Source: Symsagittifera roscoffensis
Taxonomy: Eukaryota; Xenacoelomorpha; Acoela; Convolutidae
Length of the DNA: 60,000 bases
Reading direction: 5' to 3'
NCBI RefSeq assembly: GCF_963678635.1
Contig: NC_087062.1
Location: 64,765,253-64,825,252 of the forward strand
The notes beneath the pieces are model-generated. The model was not told the DNA's origin and made no database searches. It saw only the letters and a list, made by a program, of their open reading frames with translations. This document shows positions 36,351 to 47,576 of the stretch, in pieces. Numbering within the stretch: the first letter of the stretch is position 1; each line of letters begins with the position of its first letter. The translations under genes and the position numbers were made by a program.

Positions 36351-37029
36351 TAGTTAAACTATTGGGAATCACTAGTTTATCGTCCATGCAAATGCCGTTT
36401 TCCCTGACGTATAGTATATTAAAGAACAGGGCGTAGTAACGATTCATGGCATCTGTTTTGCTATCTATGTTTGGATCTTTCTACTTTATCATATCTCGAA
36501 CGGCAGTAAGCTGAGGGTCAGATTTATAGTTAGGTTCTACAAATTGCAAAATGAATACTTCTGGTAGCAAAATAAGTTTGCTTAAATTTGATTATCCCCT
36601 TGAAACAATGAACATGATTAAATTGTTGGGATCAACCGGAGGAACAGTTTCTCCAGCGTATGCCGAAGGTAAGGAAAGTACACCGCTACCATATCGCCGC
36701 TACTATGTAGGCTGGGATGTCGTTTCAAAAATAGTTCTATCTGAAACTTCTATCCAATTTTTCTAAATTTGACTCGTAAATTTTTGTACAACTTGACTTG
36801 AATGAATATTAGCTCGACGTTTTTTCATTTTACTTTACTGTCAGTCTATGCAAATATCTTGTCTTCGATTGGTTAGTTTGCAACTGCATGATACGACACC
36901 CTCTGGTGGCAAGTTTATGATCGAAAAGTTGCTTAATCCATTTTGGTTGGATGATTTTGCTTTGAATGACGTAATTACCGGTCCCGTGGTGGAATCCGAT
37001 TGATCTTATCCCAAGGCGCGACGTATTGA

Positions 37030-37330
37030 GCTGATTTTTGCTCCGTGATCATGCTACGGTAACTGTTTACCGGCACCACCTCGCCGTTCGGACTTCGAGA
37101 TAAGTAATCCGCCAACCCAATTTTTGCCCTCGATTTGTGTCCTACTCAATTTGTGTTCTAAGGCTTTATGATCTTTTATCACTGAAAATTTTCGTCCTAA
37201 AACGTAATTACGGAAATAATCCGCCCCTCACACCACTGCTAGCCTTTCGAGTTCATTGGTTGAGTATTTGTCTGCCTAATTTAATTATCTTGAAGCAATT
37301 GAGATAGGTCACCACCCCTCGGGGCCTAAC
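37030..37330 (-). pseudogene. RNase H relic (copy 2)
   Basis: Minus-strand frame with STNELERLAVV, then GADYFRNYVLGRKFSVIKDH and KALEHKLSRTQIEGKNW. This is the NELE-type and D-H portion of the gypsy RNase H domain, with a stop after LAVV. Confidence 0.7.
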
Positions 37331-37559
37331 CTCTCGACGACACGACCGCCCCAGGCCGTTTTGACTTGCATCACATACTATTCGTATATCTCAACTTGCC
37401 TTTTTAAGTTTTCAGACGCAATTTAACCATCCGTACTACTCGTGTTTTCCATTTAGCAAAGGGCGAAGTGGGGCGGTAATCTTGGCAAGGCCAGATAGGT
37501 ACTTGTTAAGGCTGGGAATTGAGCTCAGAACGACTTGAATTGAGATAAAGTGATTGGTG

Positions 37560-38184
37560 GTTTTAGCGCTTTGATTGGCTAGGTTGGTGTAATTTTGTGG
37601 CCAAGCCATTCACAACTCTTTTGTGCAATTTTTTTCGACCGTCCCGATATGATCGATTGCCGAACCTTTCGTGACTACTAGTGAATCTTTTATAAACGCG
37701 TGTGCCTGCGAAAACTCCGAAATGTTGCTTTACATTATTTGTCGAAATTCTGCTAGCATTGTTCTTAAGCCGTAGAATTCTGTTTTAAAGCGGTACGTAA
37801 CGGTCAATTTTCCTCGTATTATTGAAAAATTACATTGACGTAGTAAGCCCGTAAGCGTACGTTAGGTCCATTGTCGAAAAAAACTTTCCCCGGTTTCATC
37901 TCGCTGATTGTTTGTCCGATGGTGTCCATTAATTCTTTAATGTTCGGCTTTTGATAATTTCTCCTATGGACTTGTTTGTTCAGTTCTCTTGAATCAACGG
38001 CTAGCTTAACCGATCCGTCCTCTTTATCTGTGACTACAATAGGCGTAACGAAGTGTTTATCTGAACACTCTTCCAGTTTTCCGATGTGCCCTTGCTTCAA
38101 CAATTTCGCAATTTCGCCGTCCACTTTTGTTTGCAGCGTAATTGGTACCCATCGTCCCTTCTGTTGGACTGGGGTGAGGTTCAT
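37560..38184 (-). pseudogene. Reverse transcriptase relic (copy 2)
   Basis: The open part 38184-37819 has the gypsy RT start: WVPITLQTKVDGEIAKLLKQ, HIGKLEECSD, then TPIVVTDKEDGSVKLAVDSR and ELNKQ. A second frame continues with TYRFKTEFYGLRTMLAEF and AFIKDSLVVTKGS. The catalytic block normally reads with paired Asp residues (F-x-D-D); here it is FIKDSL, so one catalytic Asp is lost. A stop lies between the blocks. Confidence 0.85.
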
Positions 38185-38539
38185 TAAAAAAATCCGCCTG
38201 TACTTTACAATTCCTAATTTTCCCTACCCTACGAAAGAGGTTTGAAAATTATTGTCTAAAGTGTTCCTGCCACAGGCTCAGTGTAATATCCTGCTTCCTG
38301 GGCGCGTCCTGCTCTATCGACATCTTTGTCCTCTGGTTTTTGTTGAAAAAATTTGATCCGCAAATTGCTCATCAGGTCCGTCCATTGATCGATGGTCGGC
38401 TGCCTCCTATCACACGAATCATAGGGTCGACTGCCTCCTATCACTCGTTTCCCAGCCATTTGACTCAAACCTCACATTAATCGTTCTTATCAATGAAGGG
38501 GTTGTTTCTATAGTCGCGGAACATATTGTCCTACGGTGT

Positions 38540-38705
38540 CAGATAATGCAGCTTGACATTTTGTGAGCCAAGGGTGTTCGTCAGCTCTCCGATGGTGAAA
38601 ACTGAAATGGGGATCTGCTGTCTATCCATACCCGTGTAGTCTTCCCGTTGATTCGTAAAGGCAGTTGAGCTCCCGCGACCTTGAGATCGGTCCCTCTCTT
38701 ATAAT
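38540..38705 (-). pseudogene. Retrotransposon protease relic (copy 2)
   Basis: A short frame reads LPLRINGKTTRVWIDSRSP and continues in another frame as PISVFTIGELTNTLG, the layout of a gypsy-type aspartic protease. The expected D-S/T-G active-site triad is Asp-Ser-Arg here in one copy frame, and a frameshift follows, so it is inactive. Confidence 0.6.
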
Positions 38706-38889
38706 GAACTGACATCACCAAGTACATTGCCTGAGCTGTCCGAATCCCAAGAATGCGACGGTGCTTCGGATCTATTTACACAACCAACGGCACCTCCGTG
38801 TTGTGACGGGTGATCCTCCGGTATTTCAGAGTAGTCGAACGTTCCTTTTTCGTGTTCTCAAATTAATTCCCTGCTCCGCACCCCCGATT

Positions 38890-39640
38890 GCTAGCTTGCT
38901 TCCCCCTGTAGGTGTGTTTATAGTAACCGGTTTTCCGGCAGTAGTTACATGTGACACTTTTCACTGAGCACTTGGCCACATGGTCTGGTGTGAACCCTGG
39001 TTGATCACAGTTGTAGCATCTCCTGCTGGTTGGATTGCCTCGGGGAAATCCGCACCCGGGGTGCTGTCCTCTATCGCGTGAGTGATTTTTCCGATACCCC
39101 CTGGGATGATTCCGACCAATTTGGTCTTAGTTTGAAGGCCAACTCCCGTCGGTGCCGATGAAGTTACTCCGCCGGTAGTTGTAGAAACATACAATTTAGC
39201 GTACTTGTCCCGCCGCTCGTAAGACAAAGCAATCCTGTACAGTTCTTCTGGGAACTTTGTGTACCGGCATAATTCTTTTTGGGCTGCGCGGTTGTTCATG
39301 TTGACTATGAAAACGTCCCTCAATATTCGTTACTCCAATGCGCCAAAACTGCATCTTGCGGTCAGCCCAATTAGCACCGAAAGGAATTGCTGGAGCGGCT
39401 CTTTAATATGTTGCTATCTGTACAATAGCTAGAAAGTTTCATATGTTTCGTTTCGTTCCATCTTAAGTTCCGCTTCTATAGCGTCTAAGACCCGTGGATA
39501 TCTAGTTGCGACCAGATCGAGATATGGCCATTTCTTGTGAAGTTCATTCGGGCCTTTCTCCCCCAGGCATAAGAAGAGATTAAAACTTAGCGCTCTCCGT
39601 CCGGTTTTTTCCATCCACACCCCATGGTGGTGCCGCAATC
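38890..39640 (-). pseudogene. Retrotransposon gag (copy 2), frame-broken
   Basis: The N-terminal part (39638-39429) contains LSFNLFLCLGEKGPNELHK. The following part (39323-38961) contains RDVFIVNMNNRAAQKELC and a helical stretch ELYRIALSYERRDKYAKL. A stop and frame change separate them. At the C-run near 39096 this copy has one C fewer than copy 1, so the frame leaves the zinc-knuckle reading frame before the Cys residues. The knuckles are therefore out of frame in this copy. Gag would form the particle shell and bind RNA. Confidence 0.75.
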
Positions 39641-39810
39641 TGCGTTGCCGTAAATTTCCCGTTGAAGTAGAAGTTTTTGGGCTTTGTCACGTGTTTAGCG
39701 ACCATGTTCCATTGAAAGCGTTTAAGTCAGAATCCCCAGAGCATAGGCGTTTCGCTGCATTTCATTGGCCAATATCCGGTTATTCCAAGTGGATTTTCAC
39801 CCCACTTAGA

Positions 39811-39826
39811 CCTGTTGGCTGCGCCA
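39811..39826 (-). other. Retrotransposon primer-binding site
   Basis: TGGCGCAGCCAACAGG on the minus strand lies immediately next to the 5' LTR. The TGG start pairs with a tRNA CCA end, and TGGCGCAG is a common start in gypsy elements. The tRNA species was not determined. Confidence 0.75.
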
Positions 39827-40062
39827 TGTTGAAAATCAGTTTCAATAAGTGTAAAATTCAATTTCAAATTATAAAAGAACCAAATTAGTTTTTCAAAGTA
39901 TAGCATAGGAGTGAGAAATAGAGGTCACGCCAAGGGTGACAGACGACGCCATGGGCCGGTACCTGCCGGTACCTAATTAGCGCCGTTGGAATGACATATG
40001 ATTGGCAGTGCGATAGTTTACAGACAATGAACTAATATGAACTGAAATAGCACTCTATTTCA
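39827..40062 (-). repeat. 5' LTR
   Basis: This 236-bp direct repeat of the 3' LTRs starts TGAAATAGAG and ends TTTTCAACA in minus orientation. It occurs once only, because it lies outside the duplicated segment. Confidence 0.88.
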
Positions 40063-40066
40063 CAGC

Positions 40067-41113
40067 AGAGAAAAAAGATAAAGCGATAAAAACAGCTAGC
40101 ATCTCATCGATACAAAGTATAGACAGCTTGATTTCTTTTTAATTGCTCATATTACAATGAAAGCTACTGATAAAAAAGAACCAAATCTGTTAGCTCTGGC
40201 CCATCTCATTCAGAATAAACCGTACACAATGGTGAAGCATCTATCTGTAATCATAAATCTAATCATATGGTCAGAACCACTCGGCGAGACTCAATTGATT
40301 GTAAAATCAATAAAATACACTCAAAAAATTGTCAACTATTTATTGGTTTCACTAAAACAAATAAACATCTGCGGTTTTGTTCACGCGTTGAACTTTTTGA
40401 CTTAGTACGAACTAAAAAATATATAAAGTGTTAAGCTTTTACTAAGTTTTAAAACAATGTTCTTATGATTTGCTATGAGTTTTCCAATTATCCAATCTGC
40501 TATTGCTATAACAGTTAAACACTTACAAAAAGTATTTACTTTTAAAGCAATTCCGAATAAATTACACTCGTTCTTGTTTGTTAAAAACTAAAAATTACCT
40601 AATCTGTCTCGAAGATTGACAAAGTAATTATTAAATCAGCAGCAGCCTTCAAATTGTTGGATTTCAATTAACTCAAGAGCAAATCTACAGAAAGACTGAC
40701 TTTTTATAGCTCCTTTTAAATTTCTCATTTATTTTCAGTTTCTGCATGAAGGTATGTTCAATATATTGATCAGAAAAAGAAAACAAAAGTCTGTCTATCA
40801 TAATTTATTCATTTTCTCCAATTCATCACAAAAGCATTTGTGCATTTTTAAGGATTAAGAAACGGCCAGTTTTCAAGAGCAAACTATTTAATTTTGTACT
40901 TGGAGAAAAAACACTCAGAAAACTCTTTCAAAAAAAACGAATGCACCAACACAGGTGAAAATTGCAACACCACCTACAAATCACACAAAAATCCCATTAA
41001 TTCATCTTGAAATTAAGAATTTCGGCTTTTCTCCAATAATTTTAATCTTTTAAACTTACACCGCTTTTATTCACGTCTAATTTGGTCAATCTATTTATTT
41101 TTGGGCCTCTGTT
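40067..41113. other. Intergenic region upstream of the EF-hand gene
   Basis: A+T-rich, no supportable gene. It lies between the retrotransposon's target duplication and the EF-hand start, so it should hold that gene's promoter. I could not pick a convincing TATA box or transcription start. Confidence 0.4.
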
Positions 41114-42525
41114 ATGTCAACTGTCCACACACAAACAGGCGAGGATGATACAACTGATAAAATCTCCAGCGCTGCCGATGTCACAAATGGTCAGTATGGT
41201 CTAGAAAACAAGGGCAATTCCACTGCAAATCTCGAACAGATTCCTCCGATTACTAGTAAAACAGAGCCACCCTCAGTACCTAAGAAATTTGTAAAGGAAA
41301 CTAAGATCAGTAAGAGAGATCAACTGAAATTGAGTGAGGCCTTTACTGCACTATGTGAGTCAGAGGCTGATGGGCTTCCTGGAAAAGTGAGTCGACATGA
41401 CGTGAAGAAGTGTCTCTTTTTGCTAGGTCAGTTCATTAGTATGTACTTATTATAAATGCAGGGTCAATTCCTTGGTGGGTGGCCCTCCGCGCTTGCCATG
41501 AAGGTGCTGAGGGTCACCCACCCTTTGCCACTTTTGTACGATAGCCAACTGCCCAACCAATTTCTGACTAACCAAACTTAAAACAATTTTCTAAAGACCT
41601 CTTTGGAGCTAGTATATGCTAATTATGAGGTAGAAGCTTGCATCAAAAAACCGCAATTTTACCGTCCATAAAAAAAGCGCTCAATGACGCCTTTTTTCCC
41701 AAAACTTGGAAATTAGTCAACACATTTTTTCAAAACCTCATCAAACACGTTTCTGTGCATGCCACAGTGTATAAGAACCTTTTAAGCCCAACGATATGAA
41801 TTCAGGTATATAGCAGCCAGCCTTTAATTAAAGTTAGAAGACCTTGAACATAATTCAAATCCACTCCACATACAATGAAATCAAATACACATTTTACATA
41901 GGTTCTTATTTGTTTGTTGTTTGAGTAACTCCTTCTTTTTCTGCAGGAATAGCAGTTAGCGACGAGAGGATCTCGCAACACTGTGAGTTGGACGACGTGG
42001 ACGGGGAGCTAAAGATGAACTACAGGGCGTTCGAGAAGTGCTACACTGAGATCATTAAGAGTCAGCCAGTCACTCTGAAACAAGTGAACAAATTCTACAA
42101 ACAGCTGGACTGTCTAGAGGAAGGTCAGTAGGTGTTGATTATGGCGTCCCGTTTATTGAGTATTGCCACTTTTTTGTCCGAATCCTCCGGCCAATATTAA
42201 ATGATTCATCGTTCCTTGTTGACTGGCAAATGAGTTCAAACTAAAGGTTTACGATTTTAGACTTGCGATCATCACAAAATGCAAATCTTTAGTGAAAAGA
42301 ACCAAAATACGAGTTTCCGACTTATTTTGTTCAATTCCAGGTCACGTAACAATTGCAGCGCTGCGCAGCTGGTGTTTCTCGAATGATCTAGTGTTGCCAG
42401 AAGACGAATTAGAATTGATGGTCGGCAGTGCCGATCTGAACAAGGACGGAAAAATCACAGAGAAAGAGTTCATCAAACTCATGAATCAAATCAATACTCT
42501 CAGACCCACCTCAAGAAAAAAATAA
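41114..42525 (+). CDS. EF-hand calcium-binding protein, complete three-exon gene
   Basis: Exons 41114-41426, 41947-42123 and 42341-42525 join in phase 1 at both introns to give 224 residues. Junctions are CTAG|GTCAGT, CTGCAG|GA, GAAG|GTCAGT and TTCCAG|GT. An in-frame TAA at 41078-41080 supports the ATG. Residues 1-70 are polar and probably disordered (TEPPSVPKKFVKETKISKRD). Four EF-hand-like units follow in two pairs. Only the last has a canonical loop, DLNKDGKITEKEF, with Asp, Asn, Asp, Gly, Ile and Glu at the binding and structural positions. The other three are degenerate (SEADGLPGKVSRHDV; DDVDGELKMNYRAF; third without acidic ligands). It probably binds one calcium ion as a sensor or adaptor of the calmodulin superfamily; the subfamily is not resolved. 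AATAAA 117 bp after the stop is a plausible poly(A) signal. Confidence 0.88.
41474..41522 (+). other. Hairpin in intron 1 of the EF-hand gene
   Basis: GGTGGGTGGCCCTC at 41474-41487 pairs with GAGGGTCACCCACC at 41509-41522 across a 21-nt loop. In the sense RNA all 14 positions pair, one as G-U. It begins only 48 nt after the 5' splice site. It is G+C-rich in an A+T-rich intron. Confidence 0.7.
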
Positions 42526-42641
42526 GAAAAACAGATGTATCATTAATTACCACGAGTTTTTAGGTTACTGTGACCTTTATTTAATTATTTTCGAGAACAT
42601 TTTTAGTCATTACATATCATTTTAGGTCAAGTTAGGGGGAG

Positions 42642-42647
42642 AATAAA
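42642..42647 (+). promoter_or_regulatory. Poly(A) signal of the EF-hand gene
   Basis: AATAAA, about 117 bp downstream of the stop codon, in a position consistent with a short 3' UTR. Confidence 0.45.
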
Positions 42648-42649
42648 AC

Positions 42650-43480
42650 TACGTAGAAAAATAATTCATTCTCTCTGAATGTAAATGAGCTACATAAAAA
42701 CATTTTTTGCACTTATAAACCAAAAATCAACTAAGTCAACGTTTGAGCCAAACGATAGCCAAAAAACGGGTAAATAAAAAAGGAAAAAACATATTTTGCA
42801 CGTAACCATTAGCTCAAACTGAATGTATGCTGCGCTAGATTTTCTATAGGGCATTTGAAAAAGTTTGTGAACAATAAAGCTGATTGAATTTGTTGAAGTT
42901 CACTTACAAAAAAGTAAATCCGAGAAAACTTCATTAAATAAACGTCAATTATGAACTTGTTTAGCACGCCTACAATCGCGAAAACCCAATATAAAAAGTA
43001 GCAAAGCAGCCAGTAGCAATTTTGGGGGTGGTGGGGTCGTTAACAATTCAAAGAGCGGAAAACTTAAACGCAACTCCGTTTAAATGCAAGTGAACTGCAT
43101 AAAAACATTTATTTTAATCATAATTAATGTTTTCAGAATAGTATACCAGTAATGACTTTATAAGAGCACACTTACAACCATAAAAAAACCTGAGAAAAAG
43201 TCATCAGACCTTCTGGTCCGTTTTCAGACTTCTCTGAGCGGAAAAAAAAACAAATCGTTTTCTCACTTTCCTAACTCCGATTTTCATCATTATCGACCAA
43301 AACGCAAAAACTCAAAGAGTACGAGCTTTCTTTAAAAAAAAGAAAGAAGAGGAAATATAAAAAATCATGCTTTGATGTTTTATTAAATTTCTTAGCTGCT
43401 TGCTATGTTCAAAATATCTCAATTGCTCAAAATGATTTTATCTAAGAAAAGGTTTTTTTTTCTGGTTGAGGCTTTTTTGG
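42650..43480. other. Gene-free A-rich stretch
   Basis: No exon seen. Short similar phrases (CTACATAAAAACATTTTTT near 42690, CTGCATAAAAACATTTATTT near 43096) suggest decayed repeats. Confidence 0.35.
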
Positions 43481-43486
43481 TCGTTA

Positions 43487-45960
43487 AATTTTTTGAGTTT
43501 CTTCTCTGTTATGATATTTTACAAAAAAAATTTTACTTAGGCCTTCTTCAGTTCTTACGTTGCGCTAAGAATCTAACGGGAAATTTTTTTGAAATTTTTC
43601 GTATAATGGTTTAAAAGTTTCAAAAACATGCATGCAGTTCAGTAGATGTATACAGTTTGTGTCTTTCCCGTGCTAACTTTATTGGGTCGAATTTACACTT
43701 GAATAAAAATGTTCTGTATACTTTCTTGAGATCATAATCCAGTTGTTTCATGACACTTAAGTTTGAAGAACCAGATATTAAAACCCCATATTGACAAATA
43801 GATTCCACAATTGCTTTGTAAGCATGTATCGATTGTTTCTAGGATAAATCTTTGCTTAATTGATACAAAATGTGTTTTTTTTTTACTGAGAATAGAAAAC
43901 TGATTAGCAAAAAATTATTGTCTGTTCTTGAAAATACCTAAATGATTTCCAATTTTCACTAACACTTATTCATTTGCGCTTTAATAACAACTTTCTGTTT
44001 TGACTATTTGAAATTCATAGTTTGTGTTTTATCGGTATCGTATCGAGGGTGAGAAAAAGGTTTTTCGGACAAATTTTAATGCTGAACTTAAAAATGCAGT
44101 GTCATCAGCATGAGGGAAAGTATGAGTTTTTGTTTTCTTGAGGATAAATCATTTATGAAGATAAAGAAAAGAAGTAGGCCTAAAATTGAGCCCTGCAGCA
44201 CTCCATAAAAAAAACTTTTTTCAATGGTGATTTTTTTAAACCAAGATACGTAAACTGTGTCCAATTTTCAAAATAGGATGCGAAGCATTTAAAAATGGGA
44301 CCACGCAACCCATAAGAGTAAGTTTTTCTAGAAGTTGTGTGTGGTTTAACATGCCCAAAGCATTTTCACGATCAATAAAATATTATTGCTTAATTTTTTA
44401 TGGTCTCGCTCAAGTCGGATCGTTTCAATAAGTGACACTACGGCATCAATTGAGCTTAAGTCTTTTGTGAAGCAAAATGGTATAATCTGTAGAAAATTGT
44501 GATCTTTGAAAAACTCGTTTATTCAATTAGTATTTTCAAACATTATGAGATAGTTTTTTCAGATAATTTACCCGAAGCGGGCAAGGAAACTAGTCTGTAG
44601 TTTTGGTTTACGTTTAAATCTCTCTTTATGAACTGGAATTCTTCTGCAGTTTCTAAGCACGCACGAAAATTGCCTTTTTCGAAACACTTTTGTAATTAAC
44701 TATTGGAGCACTAGGACGTTATTGTTAACTATCAGTTTCAAGAAAAAATTTCAAATTGAAAGAATCTGCATTAAAATTTGATTTTAAATTTTGTAAGATC
44801 TCATAATTTTTAAATATTTTAATCGGTCTTAAGGTTTTTGATTGTAAGTGTTGCTCTCGCATCTTAGCTATGCTGCGTTTTTATCTCTTTTGCTCATTTT
44901 TCTCCTATGGTTGAAAACTGTTTTTTGAAATTTCGACTCATTTTCATAATTTTTGGTTTACTCTCACCGGTTAGGTTACATCATTGACAAGTGTGAAAAA
45001 TTCCCTGCAATTACTTTCAGCTTTTGTGTTAATTTTCATTTAGTAGTGTGATAATTTCTTGTCTCGCATCAGGTGCTTAACGTGTTTTTCTTGCGCGTTA
45101 TACCTTTCACGGCTTATGGAATTTTTTTGTTTGAGGTAGAATTGCCGAAGTCTAACTTTGTTGTTTGCTCTGTTTTTTACTTTTCCGTTTTCTTTTTTTT
45201 TTGCTGGTACAAATTTGTTCAATAACTCAATGAAAAATGTAATCAAATTGAGAAATGCGTTCTCACAGTTAATATGCGTGAAATTGTAGCGATTAACTGA
45301 TAGTTTTATTTTGACTTCTTCTCTGAGGTTCTGTATAAGCCTAAAGCTAATAGTTTTTATTCTAGAATCTGCAATTAAAAAACACTTGAGTTGATAAATC
45401 AAGTATTGTTTTTGTTTCATTACTATAAAGTAATGATGCAAAAGTGTTGCTGTGAGATGTTTTTAACAACCTAGATTTTTAGAAAAAAGTAAATCTAATA
45501 CCGGTTTTGATCTTTTTGCTTCACTTTTGAATATTTGACAAAACAAAATAATTTTTCGATGATCCGGCAATATTTTTTTTGAAGTCACCGCAAATAATTT
45601 GCGTTGCATTAGAAGGAATGATTAATTTTTCCAATGATTTAAAGGTTTGTTCATCAACCGAGCAAGGTGGTATATAAACACATATTAGAAGAAAGTGCTT
45701 TGCCTTTGCTATAAAATACCAATTCGGTTTGAAGTGGTTTGGTTTAAAGTTTGATCAATTATTTGTCTCTGTTGTAATTTCCAAACTCGTCTCAATATTA
45801 TGATAGTCGCTCATTTTGTGAACAGATTTTTTTTCTTTCTTTTTCATCCAAGTTTCAGCTATACCAATTGCAATTGGATTTTCGTTCAAAGTTTCTCTTA
45901 ATATTGTTAGCTTTTCGAAGTTTTCTGGTAATGATCGCACTTTTTGTCACTGAACAGTTT
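43487..45960 (-). mobile_element. LINE-type non-LTR retrotransposon (endonuclease plus RT), decayed
   Basis: On the minus strand, from 45940: a frame with RSLPENFEKL and IAIGIAETWM, then VYIPPCSVDEQ and IICGDF (45700-45590). These match an APE-type endonuclease (N-x-R-S-L, E-T-W and G-D-F-N motifs; the final Asn is Lys here). A linker frame, 45441-45040, is Lys-rich. RT follows: NYRLVSLPASGKLSEK (near 44600), FDRENALGMLNHTQLLEKL (near 44350), GVLQGSILGLLLFFIFINDL (near 44200) and HADDTA in place of Y/F-A-D-D (near 44110). The thumb and 3' part holds SICQYGVLISGSSN (43808-43620). Many stops and frameshifts make it dead. APE then RT order fits the jockey/CR1/I group; the clade is not resolved. 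Confidence 0.85.
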
Positions 45961-46244
45961 CCTTTTAAACCTTTTTTTGGATTTGGTCGATTGATTTTTT
46001 AGCTCGAAAGAAAAAGTTTTCCAAAAATTATTATTATTTTCAACTTTCTTTTTTTTAAACTTCGGTTAAACAGATGAGTGAAAACAAAAAATGCAAAGAA
46101 AATCAATAAAAATAAGTAAATGAATATAAAAAAAATTTAACAAAAAAACAATAAAAAAACATAAAAACACGTTGGTTGACACATAAAATCTGCAAAAACA
46201 CTAAAGTGACAGGGAGCCCATTTTTTTTCTAGAGGCACTATTGG

Positions 46245-46505
46245 AGACAAAACAAAGTTTTAGTGGAGAGCGAGCGCGGAACAAAAACACAACTATCGAT
46301 CAAAACCTTTCAAAAAGTGTCAAAAAACTTCTTTTGTCTGTAATACAAAACTTTGCCCGCAGTGCGAAAATTTTTATCAAATCAGAAAAAAACTTTACAA
46401 ATTTGCAGAATCAAAATAGCTAAAGAATCAAAACAAGGTCGACAAAACTTATAAAATATTTTGTAAATATGAATTATTTATAGAATGTCTAGATACGCCC
46501 CTGAA
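46245..46505 (+). repeat. Interspersed repeat with TAGATACGCCCCTG end
   Basis: A decayed member of the TAGATCCGCCCCTG family. It contains TTTGCCCGCAGTGCG, a CAAAACAAGGTCGACAAAA tract and the end TGTCTAGATACGCCCCTG at 46486-46503. It overlaps the start of the 360-bp direct repeat. Confidence 0.45.
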
Positions 46506-46824
46506 AGGAACTCGAACTCGGTTAGTCTAAGAAGCACGACTATTTGACAAAATCTACATCCAAGTAGAACAAAATATTTTGGGTAGATGTTTAATAGCAA
46601 GAAAAAATCTGGAAAATTATGTGGGCCGATTTTCGTGCCCTCTAAAAAACTAATGGACTAACCGATTTTACTAGTTAAGTATCCATTCGCTCCGTCAATT
46701 AATTTTGAAGCCCAAATATTCAGTCTTTTTTCGACAATGATGGATTTTTTTCTCTAATGAATCTTCTTTATTACGAGTGAAGAATTTTGATCCTACACCA
46801 CTCTCGATCTCATCAAGCGCTGTG
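46461..46824 (+). repeat. ~360-bp direct repeat, left copy
   Basis: Begins GTAAATATGAATTATTTATA and ends CATCAAGCGCTGTGAG. It recurs almost identically at 47577-47945 (for example GTTAGTCTAAG against GTTATTCTAAG). The LINE 3' fragment lies exactly between the two. Confidence 0.9.
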
Positions 46825-47573
46825 AGTTTCTTCTCTGTTATGATATTTTACAAAAAAAATTTTACTTAGGCCTTCTTCAGTTCTTACGTTGCGCTAAGAA
46901 TCTAACGGGAAATTTTTCGCATAATGGTTTAAAAGTTTCAAAAACATGCATGCAGTTCAGTAGATGTATACAGTTTGTGTCTTTCCCGTGCTAACTTTAT
47001 TGGGTCGAATTTACACTTGAATAAAAATGTTCTGTATACTTTCTTGAGATCATAATCCAGTTGTTTCATGACAATTAAGTTTGAAGAACCAGATATTAAA
47101 ACCCCATATTGACAAATAGATTCCACAATTGCTTTGTAAGCAGGTATCGATTGTTTCTAGGATAAATCTTTGCTTAATTGATACAAAATGTGTTTTTTTT
47201 ACTGAGAATAGAAAACTGATTAGCAAAAAATTATTGTCTGTTCTTGAAAATACCTAAATGATTTCCAATTTTCACTAACACTTATTCATTTGCGCTTTAA
47301 TAACAACTTTCTGTTTTGACTATTTGAAATTCATAGTTTGTGTTTTATCGGTATCGTATCGAGGGTGAGAAAAAGGTTTTTCGGACAAATTTTAATGCTG
47401 AACTTAAAAATGCAGTGTCATCAGCATGAGGGAAAGTATGAGTTTTTGTTTTCTTGAGGATAAATCATTTATGAAGATAAAGAAAAGAAGTAGGCCTAAA
47501 ATTGAGCACTGCAGCACTCCATAAAAAAAACTTTTTTCAATGGTGATTTTTTTTAAACCAAGATACGTAAACC
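46822..47573 (-). mobile_element. LINE 3' fragment, duplicate of 43487-44255
   Basis: The sequence from GAGTTTCTTCTCTG to AAACCAAGATACGTAAA is about 98-99% identical to 43487-44255, including the RT thumb frame (47126-46938). It is in the same orientation as the larger LINE copy. It lacks the endonuclease and most of the RT. The shared GAG at the left junction and the odd filler at the right junction suggest copying by template switching rather than an independent LINE insertion. Confidence 0.88.
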
Positions 47574-47576
47574 AAG

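Larger units (their letters stand above)
30439..39387. repeat. Tandem segmental duplication, copy 2 (~8.95 kb)
   Basis: This is the second unit of the duplication described for 21491-30438. It continues without a break into the unique 5' end of the retrotransposon (39388-40062), so this copy is the one that keeps the original right flank, while copy 1 keeps the original left flank. Single-base differences include 24892/33840 (G/A) and 26255/35204 (C/A), plus run-length changes at the C-run near 30148/39096 and the T-run near 27130/36090. Confidence 0.92.
34360..40062 (-). mobile_element. Structurally complete but decayed Ty3/Gypsy LTR retrotransposon (copy 2)
   Basis: The element is 5.7 kb and minus-strand oriented. 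Its 5' LTR is 40062-39827 and its 3' LTR 34594-34360; both begin TG and end CA. A primer-binding site, TGGCGCAGCCAACAGG, starts directly after the 5' LTR, and an AAGAGGAAA purine tract precedes the 3' LTR. CAGC occurs at 34356-34359 and at 40063-40066, a 4-bp target duplication as expected for Ty3/Gypsy integrases. The gag-PR-RT-RH-IN order is of the gypsy type. The LTRs differ at roughly 30 positions (about 87% identity), so the insertion is old, and key catalytic residues are lost. It is not capable of autonomous activity as it stands. Confidence 0.92.
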
